64,000 bases of DNA from Atrichornis clamosus (Eukaryota > Chordata > Aves > Passeriformes > Menuridae), in assembly GCA_013400975.1 (NCBI GenBank), contig WBMZ01003425.1:496001-560000 (forward strand), in the 5' to 3' direction. A program made the position numbers and the translations under genes. Below the pieces are notes generated by a model. The model saw only the letters and a list, made by a program, of their open reading frames with translations, made no database searches and was not told where the DNA came from. Shown here in pieces: positions 28,601-42,416 of this stretch (positions within the stretch are counted from its first letter, which is position 1; each line of letters begins with the position of its first letter).

Positions 28601-31600
28601 TCAGAGCAGTGGCAGCCAAACACCTCCCTGTCCCAAGGTAGTCGGGTGTGAGTGGAGGAAGGGTGGTGTCTGTCAGAGACAAAAAGAACTACTAAAGTGA
28701 TGGAACTGATAAATATCTGTATCTTTCCTAGATACACATACAATATGTAAAACTGTCTTCTGAACTGAAGTAACCAGGTGGTCCCATTAGGAAACTATAA
28801 GCAATTAGACCCGTGAAACTGCAGATAAATGAAATTCAGATTAGAGAGGTTCCATTTAACTCATGCAAAAGTAATTTGCATCTCTGTAGTTTCCTACAGA
28901 AACACCACCAAATTTGCAGTTAACAAGATTATGTCCATACTAGAACACATTAAATTACAGCAGGGAATACCTCAATCTAACACATTATGTTGAAAGCAGC
29001 CAAACTCATCAGACCTTCAACTCTTTTCAAAGGCTTGTCTGTATAAAAAATTTCAGTTTTAGACAGGCAGCGTTTGAAAACAATGATGTTCAAATATTTC
29101 TCTTTTTTTCAGCTGTTCAGCAAATGTTCTCGGGGTTTGTGTAGCATTCAGAAAAACTCAAACTTCTAATTATCTATTTAATAATTCATAATCAACAGAT
29201 CTTATGAAGTGTGCCAACAGATTTATGAGTATATTTTCTTGTGGGTAAAAATTAATTCTGCGATTTAAGAAGATGGTAAAATAACAGAAATACGAGCCTA
29301 GAAAAGCCAAAAAAATTAAGAATTGGTAGAAAAGTATGACTGACACGTTATTAATGGAATAAGTTTGCTCCTTTAAAAAATACAATTTTGAAACCTGAGC
29401 AACATAATGATGTATTTTAAGCCTAGTCCACAAATGCAGTGAACTGTAAATGGAATCCAGAATACATTTACCCAAGGGATAAATGCATTGTCTTTTCTCT
29501 TTTGATGTTTAAATTAGATATGGCACACTCATGACACTCATGGTGTTTTTTGTTGGTTTGGGTTTTTTTTCCCAAAATAATCTGCTCAGGTAGGGCCTTT
29601 TTCCATTTACTTTCCTGAAAAATTGTTTTTGTCAGGCAAGTTTGTTAGTTTTCATTCCTTCTTCATCAAACTCTGTGGAGCAGATGAGACGTGAGGAGAA
29701 AAAGAAAAGTCCCCAATACTGAAAATATTTCATTTTCATATCTGTATATCCCTCTATGACATCATCTCAGTGCTGCTCAGCATTGCCCTTTGTCTCACTT
29801 TCATGCTCCCATCTTTGCCATACCGGCAAAAAGAAGCAGGTCGTGGCTGTGGTGTGTTTGGCTGATGCCTGAGGACGCTCATTAGCACATAGAAGGCACG
29901 TGGTAAAATAAATGAAAAGTGCACATTTTCGTTCTGGTGAGACACTCAAACCACCACATTTTCCAGCAGTTAAACAGAAGAGGCAGTTAACGATCGTGCT
30001 GGCCCACTGTCAGTCACACCCCAGGTGCTCAGCCCTGGGGCAGCCCGCATACCTCTTTACTGCCCCTGCTCCCTGTGACACCCGCGGACCAGCATGAGCT
30101 TGTGTCCACACGGGGCTGGACATCCTGCCAGATGCTCCAGCTGTGCACACACAAACTTGCTCGTGCAATTTGTGAGCACAAAGCCCTCCAAAACGTTTAA
30201 CAGCTGCATGCACCCCTCTATAGTGTGTGTAATGTCCACAATCTGGCATTAGTATTTAATCCAATTTTGGCTGGACTAGTCCAGTTCCAGGTGAATTTAG
30301 CAGACACATTTTGTTTTCTGGTTATCACAACAATCTCTGATAGAAAGTCACTACATTGACCTGTGTAGGCCCAGTAACAAGGTGATTCTCTAGCTTGTGC
30401 ATGATCAATCTGCTAAGAAATTTTGAGTCTTCTGCCTGCCTGGTATTTTGTGTTTTCCTTGACATGTACCATGTTCAGTGTGAATCCTGTGTGTTCAGTA
30501 TTTGTTCAATGTTTATATTCTAGTGATCTTAAATTTGTGTTCTGAATTTATCCCACCAAAGGAGACAGTATAACTCCCTGGTGAAATGCATTTCCTGGAA
30601 ACATTTTTGCCTTTTTTAATGAAGTCTTAATTTGTTTACTAATATAGACATTGCAGCAAAATTAGCTTTTTAATCCCTGCTCTTCATATGAAGGAAAACA
30701 ATCACTTTAAGTGTATGAACTGTCAGAGTGTGTCTGCCAGGGAAATTCCTAAGATATACAGAAGCAACAGAACTCCTCTCAATGCAAAATAATTCAAAAC
30801 TAAATCAGTAAGTAGTCACAGTAAGTACTTACAGTAGTAAGTAAAATAAGAGCTTCTCAGATTAGAAGAGTTGCTACACAACACAGAGTATCTTCTAAAG
30901 GATGTGTGGTAATCCCCCCATATCACCTCTTTCAGGTTTTTGTCAAAAACTGTAGTGAAAATCTTGGATTTTCTATGATTTGAACCCACACATAACCTCT
31001 AAGGAGAGAAAGGATGCTCTAAGATTAGAACACAGGAGATCATTGGATCTATTTCAGAGTTTACTTTGATATAGAATTCCTGTGTAGCCTCATGTAAATT
31101 ATCCAATGTGCTGTGACGGCTTCCCCTTGTCTCAGAAGTGTGATTAAAAGATTGACCTGCTGCACCACAGCACTCTGAAGCACCAGATGAAGAATAAACA
31201 CCAAATACTTTTCACGCAGTTGAAAGATAGGAAAACACAAATAGAGGCAGCCCAGATTGTGTATTCTAAATGGGCACCATCCTTTGAAATTGTCAGAAGA
31301 TCTGTACCTGATCTTACTGCAGAATGGAGTCCAGAAATTGAGAGCTATCATGGAAAATCATTCCTTAACATTTGATGTAAATAGCTGGAAAACCTGGAAC
31401 ATCAGCTATTAATTCACATTCAGCTGTTGATCCTGATGATCATCAATCATATCACAGAATGGGCTAGAACTATTTCTCTAAATGCTAAAGATCAGGGAGA
31501 TAAAATTTATTATTTTTCTTTGGAAAAGAATCCATAGCAAATAAACAAGCTGCTGATTAATATAAACAGGGTACCATTTTGATTAAATATCTATGCATGG

Positions 31601-32352
31601 GTCCTCATCCCTGTCAATGTAAAAATATATTTCTCCCCTGCATTAGCTTTTTTCCTATGTTTAGAAAACCTGTATCAGAGGTACAGGAGCATCAGGATGT
31701 GTTGCTCGGTGCTTGAATTATGTATGCCTTAATGGCTTTTAGAAACAGCAGCACTGAAATTTGGTAGATTCTTTTCCCACATGCTCTACCTGTAGAACTG
31801 GCATGGATAGTCTTCAACCCATCTTTTTCAGTGCTGCCTGTTCTAATTTTACACTGCATTATGGAAACATATGAAATATGGAAACAATTTCAATGCAAAT
31901 CACAAAAAAAAATACCAACAGTGGTGAAATGTACAAAAATAATAAAATTATAAAGGCATCTGCAGTACTATTAATACAAGCACGAACTTTTCATGCATCC
32001 TCCTTTTGGTGTGCCTTGAGAACACCACTTGCCTGATAATGGGAGTTCTATTCTTGTGACTGCCAACACAATTTCTACAATCCCATTGAAAGCCATTTTT
32101 CAATGGCACAGCTTGGATTTCTAACAATATAAATCTTCACTACTGTATTCAAAGATTTTTCCATCTTTTTCTTTAAATGGTAATTGTATTTTTAGGCCTA
32201 CTAAAGCAATTCCCTGTTGCAACAGGTGTTTCCACATTTGATTTTCCATAGTGCAGTGTATCATTGCACATAATTCCTAATTCATTGATTGTAATGGAAA
32301 CCCCAGAAACTTAGTGCATAAATAAAATATAATGTCATTTATCTCTTTGCAG
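25664..32352 (+). other. UNC13C: UNC13C intron, 6.7 kb
   Basis: AT-rich intron with no recognisable coding or RNA gene. A 29780-30240 section is GC-richer and open on both strands for about 60-80 codons without family resemblance. Open frames at 26653-26859 (minus) and 31187-31375 (plus) were read and not recognised. I see no transposon that I can name. Confidence 0.7.
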
Positions 32353-32441
32353 TTGGATCCTGAAGCTAGTGTTGTTCTAAAAGAACTTCAGGTGAAACTT
32401 AGCAATGTCTTGGATGAACTCAGTGTAACATATGCTGCAAG
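32353..32441 (+). CDS. UNC13C: UNC13C exon 7 of window
   Basis: The 89-nt exon has acceptor ATCTCTTTGCAG and donor GCAAG|GTAACA. It encodes LDPEASVVLKELQVKLSNVL then DELSVTYAA, plus two bases of a Ser codon. LKELQVKL.NVLDELS is a strongly conserved family block. Confidence 0.97.
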
Positions 32442-34669
32442 GTAACAAACCCATTTTACTGCAAACCTTAGAGAAATATTCCTGCTCAAAAGTCTACCTC
32501 GTTGATGAAGTCTGGGTGGTTATTTGGATGTCCTCAGGCATGGCTTGCTTCTGCCCTGATGAAGTGGTGTGCATTTGTGTCTGTGTATGTGTTTAGACTC
32601 TGAAACAAATAATAACCTGGCTGTAAAGACAACTGAACGTCGTCTGTGGGCATGAACGTGTCGCAGAGGTGAGGCTGATGGCTTTTGTTCTGCTTTTTGG
32701 AAAGCAAAATCACAGATTTTTTCCTTGCCTGATGCTATGTTAAACTTTCTTCTCTGACCATGTTTGTTCCTTCCTGAGACTGACAGCTTTTTCCAAGTGG
32801 CCTGCTTCAACCAGGGATGTCTGCCTGTGTTTAGCCTGCTTCAAATGGTCATTGTGAATGGCCTTCTTGGGTCATTTGCTTGCCTGTGGCTCTGCAAAAA
32901 TTATCTACTGAGCCTTAGTCTTCAAATTTTTCATTAGTCAGTGTACACTGCACTCCTGAATGACTGTGGTGCTGTGCCAGCAGTGCTTGTGGTATAAGAA
33001 GCAGCAAGTTACTTTTGCGTCAAATTAGAAAGAAATCTAAGAAAGAGGGATTAGTGCTGTAGTGGTGTTCATTAAGCAAAGTCTGTAGTTGCATATTTAA
33101 TCCATCGATGGACTATCTGGGTGGACAGTCTGCTTTTTTCTGTGTGCTTGATTTGCTGTATTGTCTGGCTGTATTTTTGCTCCCAGGCTCTGGTTCTCGG
33201 ATCATTGACAGTGCATGAATATTATTTCTTTCCAGGGCTTCTTTCTGAATAAGCCAACTAGGTTTCTGCAAAAGGAAACCCAGAATAGCTCAATCTAGGA
33301 TATGCTCCAGATAGCTGGAACATTCCTCATGGGTCAGGTTTACTGCTTGGGTCTGTGAGGTTAACAATGTTAGAAAGATGGCTAATGTCAAGAAAGGCAA
33401 TGCACTATTTTGGCTCTAGTTGGAGGGATTGGTCCCTAGAATTTCCATGAGCAGTTTCACTAGCTGCCTCATGTTGATTTTATCTAGGGCTTTAAAGTGT
33501 GTAGGTAAGTGTAGGTAGGTAAAATGTACTCCCAAGTACATTTGGAAAAGTTTCCAATTTTTCCAGTGTTTTCACACAGAGGTTTGCCTTCTCTTTTTAT
33601 GATTAGCCATGTCACTGGAACAACTTACTGCCTAATTATGTTTCTTTTCTCTCATACTAAATTCTCTTTCACTTTCCTCAAGTTAATCTTTGCCATTTAT
33701 CTTTTCACCTTAACAGGCCTCATATATTTTTGGCCTCTGTTTTGCCTTTCTGTCCATAAACTAATTCTGAACCATTTCGATTCATCATAAATCAATCCAT
33801 AAACCAAATTACTGTGTGCACAGAGACTCATTCTGCCTCTGAACTGGTGGCTGATTAACTGCTGTTCTGCGTTGTGTAATAAACTGACCAAAGACTATCA
33901 CATCAATACCACTATAAGCCTGTCAGACACTCAACCAGAGCAGTTAGGAAACAGAAGAGTATGCAGAAAATCTGAAAAGATACAAACTTGAGAAGCAAGA
34001 ATGTGTTCACAGTCACCTTGAAGTGAAAAAGATTCCTCCCAGGAGGAAGAGTCTGAATACTTCTAAGCAAGGGGTTTTTGCAAAAGGGTATTTTAAACAC
34101 TCCAAATGTTTGAACTCTGTCTAGTTACAAAGAAGTAAGCAAAGCTTCTGATGGCACTGACTGTGTGAAATCTGGAAAAAGTCAAACTGAGACAAACAGA
34201 GAAAAATCAGTAGAAGTTTTCTATTTGTCCTCAAGAAGAATATCAATGCTTGGTTTATATTAACCATCAAGAGAAAAAATGATTTATTGCCACCAATCCC
34301 TATTGTCCTTTCACACCAAAATAAAACCTTGAGAAGTTGTTCCTCTCTGGTAGTCAACCATACTCTAACCTACAGATTCCGATACCTCTGCTGCTTTCAG
34401 AAAATAAATGTTTGGTACATCCGCAAGGGTATGAAAAGTGTGACAGAATGGAAACAAGGCAGGGAAAAGATCAAAACACTGCATTAATTACTTATATGAG
34501 CTGTGATCCTCAGTAGAAGTTATTTTCAGACTGTAGCACCACAGTCTTCAACTGTGAACTTTGCATCATTTCAGAAAATATTTAAATTTTGTTGAAGAAC
34601 CTGATGCAAAATCATAGTTATTGTTTTCTATCCCAGAACTCTTTCATTCTCTTTTTTTTTGTCCTATAG

Positions 34670-34819
34670 TTTCCAATTTGTTATTGAAGATTGTGTAAGA
34701 CAAATGAGCAATGAACTGAACCAGATGAGAGGAAATGGGAATGCAGCAGCCAATAAGAACAGTGCAGCCATTGATGCTGAGATTGTGCTTCGGCCCCTCA
34801 TGGATTTCCTGGACAAAAC
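34670..34819 (+). CDS. UNC13C: UNC13C exon 8 of window (MHD2 start)
   Basis: The 150-nt exon follows a strong polypyrimidine tract and acceptor GTCCTATAG; the donor is AAAAC|GTAAGA. The first base finishes Ser, then it reads [39 protein letters not shown] and [10 protein letters not shown], with two bases left for Thr. The Asn/Ala-rich linker [12 protein letters not shown] is the variable part. The surrounding I..CV.QM and L.PLMD.LD match the family. Confidence 0.97.
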
Positions 34820-36104
34820 GTAAGAGTGGCAGCCTGGTTTGTGTGGCAGAGTAGGGACTGAGTGCTGCAGTCAGGGACACTTGGTTTTACTCTGATGCAT
34901 TGTTAATACCTAGAAACCCTCTATGGTATTTTGGATATTTGCAGCATTCACACGTGTTCAGAATCCCACGCTTAACTTCTTTACCTCTGCTAAGCAATGT
35001 TACAGACTTGGCTTTCTATGTCTGGTCGTGTTTTGAGTCGTTGAAAAGGAACTGGTGTATGGTCTCTCCTCCACACGCTGTGTTATGAACACTGTGCTGA
35101 ACCAAAGAGCAAAAGTAAATTCCCATACTGCTATGGTCTGGCATTTGTTCAAGGCTGGCACCCAGTGTCCTACTGCTTATTAATAGGCACTTCTGTGCCA
35201 CCAAAAAACCTGGTGGCCATCTAAACAGCAGCTTGGGGCTTTTTTCACTTGGTAAAATGATAAATTTTGAAAGGATCCTGCAAACTCACTCTGGCCTCTG
35301 AAAGAAAGTGTAACTTATGTTCTCATCACCCAGCAGTGACAGGTTCTGCAGGCCACGTGCAGCACAGGCACACCAGTAAGGTCACTGCTGTCCTTGCTCA
35401 TGTCCTTGTTGGTACTTGTGAAACACCAGTGGCCTGCTGCTGGACGTGGCTGTGAGAACAAGGAGCCTGGCACTGATCCTGCACTTCAGGTCTCCAGTCA
35501 CAAAGACACAAGTTATGTATCCTTTAGGTTCCTTATGTGGATTTTCCCTAGCCAGAAATTTTCAAAGTGAAGATGGAAAAGGTACTTCAAAAATATCATT
35601 TTACTGTAAGTAATAGATAGTATGATTGTACAGATGTGTCAGTATATAGAAATAAATGCTTCTGAACAGTAGCTGTGAATTTGCATTAACTGCCAACAAC
35701 TGGTTCTACATCCCAGTAGAAATACCGAGCAAGGGAGGCATTTGTTCTTTATTTTTAAGACATAAACAAATTATATACTAAAACTTTAATTTAGGCATGC
35801 AGGAGTGCTAAATTGTATCATCCATCAAACTTTATAAGTCATCATGATTTTGCATTTTCAATAAATATGCATCAGTAATATACTAAGCATTAAATTAGAT
35901 AGTGGAGATTTATATGAGTTTGTAATCTGCAAGTCTTTTTACCGAAAATATTTACTGATAGTATTGCAAAATAAGTTAGCTATGGAGAAATTCTTCTTAG
36001 TAAAGATAAACCTTAATGGCTATTAATCTCAGCATATAGTGATAGAGCACCTCTGAAGTACTAATGCTAGTTTGGTGACTGGCTTGTGTTTTGTTTTATT
36101 CCAG
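34820..36104 (+). other. UNC13C: UNC13C intron, 1.3 kb
   Basis: No recognisable element or gene. Open frames here are chance. Confidence 0.7.
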
Positions 36105-36228
36105 TTTAAGTGTCTCTGCAAAAATCTGTGAGAAGACAGTTCTGAAACGGGTTTTGAAAGAGCTCTGGAAGTTAGTCTTAAACAAAATAGAAAAACAAAT
36201 TGTGCTCCCACCACTGACAGACCAAACC
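36105..36228 (+). CDS. UNC13C: UNC13C exon 9 of window (MHD2 core)
   Basis: The 124-nt exon has acceptor TTTTATTCCAG and donor AAACC|GTAAGT. It completes the Thr codon and encodes [20 protein letters not shown], then [40 protein letters not shown] is a hallmark of MHD2 and is identical to the family as I recall it. It ends in phase 0. Confidence 0.98.
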
Positions 36229-37888
36229 GTAAGTGTTCCACACGTAATTGTCACATGATAGAAAGGACGGTGGTAATGTGCTTGATCAGGTGTTTGCCGA
36301 GGGGTCTGACATCCTGTCATGGACCTTGACCAGAAGGAATAACACACGGACGGTGTGCAGTGTGCTGCTCTCAGGTGTTTCAGAGTTGTGTAGCCAGGTT
36401 GCTCTTAGCTGCTGAGGAAGACTTTGCTCTTTCATTTCCTGCCTGCCCCAACTCAGAGCAGTTTTTATGAATGCAGTCATGTGAGAGAAGCTGGATCACT
36501 GGCTTTGGAGTGTGCTCTCCTATAAGGGGTTTTTAAGTCTGATTTCTCTGTGCACAGTAACTCAAAGAGTGTTCCTTGCCCTTCCCAGTTGCATCAGAAA
36601 TTCAGTCACTTCCATGTGTGCAGGTTCAAGAAAGCCAGGAATGCCCCATGCCACCCTCCAGCCCTGCCTGCTGTGCCACTCCTCATCTTGAGGCAGCACT
36701 TAATTAACACCAGGAAGTTTAAGTTCAATATAGCTCTAAAGATTTGGGGTATTTTAATAGCAGACTTGCCAGGACGTCCTCTTTGGGCAGAACTGCATTT
36801 CCAGCCTGAGAAGAGGCAGGAACAGAACTGCACTTACTTACAGAAAGTGGAGCTGCTACACACGAGACCCGTGTGGGTCATGGCCTGATGTGAACTCGGT
36901 GGTGACAGGGCTCAGGGCACTGGTGAAATCTGATTCTAAGGATCAAGAGAAACAGTCTGGCTTGGAGGCCTTTTTATAATTCCTTTTTTTAAACTTTTTT
37001 TGAGGGACTTGGGTAACACAATTTTCATATTTATCTTGCCATCCTCACTAGTAATAAATAATGAAAATTTAAGCTGTATTTCTATATTACATCTTCTTCA
37101 ATTGAAGCATATAAAGCAAAATTATTTCTAGAAACTTAAACTCTTCGGAACAGAAAGACTAGTGAAAAATTAGTCCAAAATAAGTTGGACGAACCTTTTT
37201 TTTACAAAATCCAGATATTCAGAACTGCCAAGTAACTGCACTAGTAATTATATTGCCTGGGGTAATTGTGATAAAAGATGTGAGCATGGAATTACAGTAG
37301 GATTCTGTTTGTCTGAGACAAATGTGTAGGCATTGGCCGCTGGTGTCACGCCAGGATTTGGCTATTGTAAAATATTGCTTTAACTTCACAACACTTCAGT
37401 ATCTTTTCTTTTAAAATAGGCTCGGGCTCACAGGATGCTGTGTGTTACTCAGCTGAGGTTTTCCTGTACACAGTTATGCTTTTGCAGGTTCCTCAGGGCT
37501 GCTCACTCCCCAGTATGATTGTTCATTTTAGCACAGCACCTGAGAGCTGCAGTTACAAACATCTCACTGACACACACTGAGAACAATCACAGCCTTAGCT
37601 TAAAAGTGTTAAAATGAGATAGCAGAAATGAGAGAATGAAACCACTATCAGCAGAATGTGCAATATTTGTATCAAGTACAGGATACTGGAGGGAATCTTG
37701 CTGCAGGCATTCAACTACTTGGCCTTATCAACTGAATGAAAATGTGTCTCAAGTGCAACTGAAACTTTTATTTAGCTTTGCAAAATGGTGGCTTTGGCCA
37801 ATGTCCTGGCAGAAAATAAGATCGTGTTGACATTAAAAGTAAACATGCTGTAATGAGTCTGTTTCCTTAATTTTCAATGTGATTTCAG
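36229..37888 (+). other. UNC13C: UNC13C intron, 1.7 kb
   Basis: No recognisable repeat or gene. A 36550-36888 open frame (112 codons) overlaps a 75-codon minus-strand frame and has no family resemblance. Confidence 0.7.
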
Positions 37889-37945
37889 GGGCCCCAGATG
37901 ATATTCAGTGCAGCCAAAGATCTTGGACAACTGTCAAAACTCAAG
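37889..37945 (+). CDS. UNC13C: UNC13C exon 10 of window (MHD2)
   Basis: The 57-nt exon (19 codons, phase 0) has acceptor GATTTCAG and donor CTCAAG|GTAATG. It reads GPQMIFSAAKDLGQLSKLK and corresponds to the family's G.Q.IF.AAK.L.QLSKLK. Its small size makes it invisible as a standalone open frame; it was located by protein continuity. Confidence 0.97.
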
Positions 37946-38906
37946 GTAATGGAGCCACATGAAGCTGTAAATGGCTTGTGCTAAAGAAAAAAAATGATGA
38001 AATATTAATGACTGTGGGCCAAACCTCATGCCTCACTCTTATTCTTATTTAGTATAATAAAATTGAATATGGCAGTAACTACTCAGAGGTGAATAATTAT
38101 TTTGCAGTTTAATCAAAACCAAATTACAATTAAAAGACTGTGTGCTTATATGGTAAGTGATCACTACATGGGTCATGCAGCCATCACTAGGCCTTAGAAG
38201 CATTACACATCACTAGAAAAAAATTTTAAAATCTTTTGTTCTGTAACCACTTTTGAAAAAGCTGTAAGGTGAGAATACCAGTAATTTTCTTTCTGTGTAC
38301 TATTTATGGTGTGCATTGAAACACAGTAGGTCCCTCTGCAATAAAGTCTTCAGGACTGCAGTGCTGGAGTCCACTTGAGGGAAAGCAGAGATGTTTGATA
38401 CTGATGTCACTTGTTTGCCAATCAGTTTTGGCATTAGGATTTCAGATTTGCTCCAAAATGTGGTGATTTTTGCTTCTATCAATAATTGTTCAGTTTGCTA
38501 GAGGAGTTAAAATATTAAGTAAATCACTGGCTGCTTATTTAGATAAAGATTTCACAGGACTGTAGTCACTCTATGACTCTAACATGTTCTATAGGAACCC
38601 CTTTTTTTTTAAACATGGGGCATTAATAAATTAAACTGTCAGGCTTATTAATAAAATTAACTATTTCTATATCATCTAATAAGATTAGTTAAGGTTAAAT
38701 TTTAACCTTACCCCACTCCCCTAGAACAGAGAAATAAAGCATCCTAGGAAAAGAAATAACGTTAGGTATTAAACAGTGGATCTTCCTCTCTACAGTCAAT
38801 GTTTTCAAAAAACAGCATGATTGCTCTAGGTTATAATTTGTTGTAAAAGGATTCTGAAGTTGAATTAATCCCTGTTAATCACAGTCCTCGGGGGGCACTT
38901 GGTGGA

Positions 38907-38926
38907 TTTGTTTGTTTGTTTGTTTT
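38907..38926. repeat. (TTTG)n run
   Basis: Short tetranucleotide run of about 20 bp lying some 70 bp upstream of exon 11. Confidence 0.8.
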
Positions 38927-38994
38927 CCCGGGAACAGACATCCACAGTGCTGTCTCTCTTTCAAAACCAACCGCGGTCTTCCCTTGCTTTGCAG

Positions 38995-39075
38995 GACCAC
39001 GTGATCCGAGAGGAAGCCAAGAGCCTGACCCTGAGGCAGTGTGCGGTCATGGACGTGGCACTGGTCACTATAAAG
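38995..39075 (+). CDS. UNC13C: UNC13C exon 11 of window (MHD2)
   Basis: The 81-nt exon (27 codons, phase 0) has acceptor CTTTGCAG and donor ATAAAG|GTACAG. It encodes DHVIREEAKSLTLRQCAVMD and then VALVTIK, matching DHM.REEAKSLTPKQCAVVE…IK of UNC13A (recalled). It is GC-richer than its flanks. A different frame is also open through this exon and is a shadow. Confidence 0.97.
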
Positions 39076-42000
39076 GTACAGCTTTCTGTGGCTTTCTGCG
39101 CCGTGCTGCAGTGCCCGAGGTCAGGGCTGACGAGTTTTGGGTAAACAACTGGAGACTTTCATACGGTCTTCACGGACTGGGCTTCTGAAGTCAAAAGAAG
39201 TAATTAAGGAATATCACTTAATTTACTTATCAGTCTTTTTCACATTGGCTTGGATCATTACTTGGGTCATGACTTGGTGTACATAACTTAAAAGCAATCA
39301 CTTTCTAGAATAACAGCATATTTTCCTGTCTGCTGGGAAAAGACAGTACATCAGGAAGGTAAGGAGACAACTACTTGAATAAAAAATTGAACATATAAGG
39401 GGAAATACTTATGATCAAGTCTTTTGCATCAAAACAGAGTCTCAAAGGCAAGAAAAAAGTATCAGAGAGGGCTCCCAATTGCCATTTTTCTTATCTGCAG
39501 TTGAATTGGCATTTCTTTCAGAAATAAAAACAAGTGGGGATTAGTAATATTGTGGAAACATAAATGGAAGAAAATGTTGAAGTACTGCATGCTCCCAAAT
39601 TAAGCCATGTGAAGTCCTCAGTAAAGTACGTGAATGTAATTATTTACCTTTCAAAGCATTTGTTCCAAACCCCAAAAAGTTGGGAAAAATATAAACTCTA
39701 ACCTGAATTTCCAGTGAGTAAATTCTTAAAGAGGCATAGATAGGTATTGATAATTTTACTTTTAAAAAAGTGTAGAAAAGGGGAAAGGCTAATTAATAAG
39801 GAAAATCCTTTATTAATTTAGTATATCTGTGTGCTAAATTATAATTGTTAATTCATAACATTCATAAACTGCTTTCTGAGAAACACTTTTTCAAATTATC
39901 AGGCCATGACATGGAATTATAACTCCTTATTGCACTTGGACCCTCAAATGGCAAAATCATTTCTTTCCAAAGTACTATACAAATAACCTTGATCATGCAG
40001 AAGTTGGGTTTAAACTGATAGGAAGGGAAAAAAAGCAAACTTTGGCAGTTTAGTCTAGAAAAAAGACTCCTATGTTGATTTAGGAATGTAGTTCATAAGT
40101 TTAATGATCAAAATATAAAATTTTTTTGGTAATGCTAAGTTTAAAATGGAAAAACATGGCTGCCCAAATAAGAATAGGAGAATGGTAAAATGGCCATAGT
40201 GTGCATTCAGAAATTAGGCAGCTGAGTAGGGTAAGGAAAGGTTTTGCAGGGAGGAATATCTCTGTACTTGCAGGTTTTTTTATTTTCTCCTTTCATTTAA
40301 TTCACTGAGAAACAATTAAAATGTAATACTGGATGGTGTTACTAATACTTTGAATAATATAAATTAAAGGAATACTTTTTAATCTTAAAATATATAGCGT
40401 ACTGCAAGTCTTTGTATTATGTAAAAAGAACCATAACTTTTTTTTTAGCTTAATTTGCAATTGACAGTTAGGAGAAGTGGCTATCTGGCCTCACTTATGT
40501 CAAACTGAGTTCTCTGCAGCCTCATTATCTCGGGCCAGAGACAAAGTTCTTGGTAATACTGGCCCAGTTTCCATTGTACACTCTCGCAAAGAGGAACTTG
40601 TGTGGCATTTGTGGAGTTTTGGCTGAGCCTGCAGTGGCTCCAGCACTGATTTTCCTGTACTCGACATCTGCCCCTTTGAACGTCAGGGTGACTTTCAAAC
40701 CTCTTGTGTCACCCACAGGCTTTGAATCCCCTCACAGAGGAGCACCAGTAGGAGGTGAATTATTTTAAGGTTTCTGTCTCTAAGGAACAGGGGAAGAGCT
40801 ATCCAGCTGAATTTGTAAAACCTTGTTTACTCATTATTTTTTGATAACGATATGTTCATATTGCTGGTTTTGCTTTCAAATTTTACCATTTTTGTGCAAA
40901 AGCAAAAAAGATGTAAAAAAACTCAGGAAGATAAGGGTCAGGTTTCCTTGTTTCTTTAAATGTCTGTTTAGTTTTAGCCGTTTGTAGCTGCTGCTGCAGA
41001 GAACATTTTATTGGGAGACACAACTTTTAAAAAAATGACAGTAGTTGTCAGAATAGTAGGAAATAGTAATGTATTTTCACACTTGCTATAAATTGGTTAT
41101 GATCCTTAGTGAAATCACAACTATGCTTTTAAGCAATTAAGATGAGAAATTTCTTTGGAACATACAGTATGAAAAAATTTTCTTGGAAAGATATACATTT
41201 TATATAAGTATCCAATGAAGAGAAGAGAGAGGTGATGTAGTGGATATGTATGTATGTGATTTGGAATGTATATATTGCATGTATTCCTTGGGCAGCACTC
41301 CAGAAAGGCAGGGAGACTGGATCCTACTTACTGTACCTAACACTCCCTGGGCAGAGTGGACCAATACTGCATCTCATCAAGTAGTCACAGTTTGTTCCTG
41401 AAAAACATTGTTTGTTTCTACTAATTAGCCATTAAGGGGAGCTTCATTGATCTTGAGACCTAGAACTGTAATGTGGGTTGCTAAATGCTTTGCAAGGTGT
41501 TTGAACAAAATGTATGCAGCACATTTATCTTTTCATTGTAGCTTCAGTGTGTTAATTCATCAAACACAGTCTCGTATAAAGTTTTAGGAAAAATTCTTCA
41601 TTGTGGGAGGAAGGAGAGAAGAATCTCTTCTAATTGTTCTGAACTGAGCTTTGGGATTGAAAACATAATATAATACTTTTAAATATAGTTTATGTGTGTA
41701 TATATATAGTTTATATAGTCAGCATGGCATCAAAGCTGTAAACATATTTTGTTCCAAATCTAGCTGTGCCAGTAGAAACATAGTCATCTTCTCAAAATGC
41801 TACTCCAAAATTTCACACTCTAGGGCTTAAATTTTAACAAAATTCCCTTTTCCCTAAAAAGGAATATATTCTTTGCCTGTGCTTGTAAACTATGCCTTGA
41901 TTTGAGAGGGGTTTTTGGTGGCTTTTTTTTTAGAGTAAGAATTTAAATTGTTTCCACTCTCTGTAACCTAAAAGAATGCTGCAAATATTTGTCCAGTTTT

Positions 42001-42268
42001 GGCAAATGAATACTGCAGATCGTGAAGACCAAAATTAAAATTTTGTCTGGTTTTTTCTTCCCCCAATGCTTAATTTTTTTACTCTTAGAAAGAAGCTTTG
42101 TACTGGAGATTATAGTTATCACAAATGCTATAATCATAAATCTAGCTACACGGCCATTGTTATTTCTAAACACAATTTTAAGTAAAATTCTTAAATGAAT
42201 ATGTGTGTAACTGAGGCCTTTCTCAGATAATTTTCCTCTGTGAACAACCATATTTGTTTTTATTTTAG
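39076..42268 (+). other. UNC13C: UNC13C intron, 3.2 kb
   Basis: AT-rich except for a GC-richer block at about 40500-40770 that is open on both strands. No repeat family was recognised. Confidence 0.7.
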
Positions 42269-42416
42269 CAATACTTCCATGCTGGAGGAAGTGGGCTGAA
42301 AAAGAATTTCCTGGAAAAGAGCCCAGACCTGCAGTCCCTCAAATACGCTCTCAGCCTTTACACACAAACTACTGACGCCTTGATAAAGAAGTTCATAGAC
42401 ACCCAGACTTCTCAGA
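42269..42416 (+). CDS. UNC13C: UNC13C exon 12 of window (MHD2 end)
   Basis: The 148-nt exon has acceptor TTTTTATTTTAG and donor CTCAGA|GTAAGT. It encodes [39 protein letters not shown] and [10 protein letters not shown], with one base left for a Ser codon. [23 protein letters not shown] is a near-invariant family block marking the end of MUN. Confidence 0.98.

Noticed and set aside
29912..30249. Overlapping frames on both strands in a GC-richer section
   Set aside because: Both strands being open reflects base composition; no domain, start context or splice signal supports a gene.
31187..31375. Plus-strand 62-codon frame with protein-like composition
   Set aside because: Not recognised as any family; it lacks an acceptor and donor compatible with the UNC13C phases; probably chance.
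31449..31480. CACAGAATGGGCTAGAAC resembling a CR1 terminus
   Set aside because: Too short, and the diagnostic 'gggttggaagggacc' continuation is absent.
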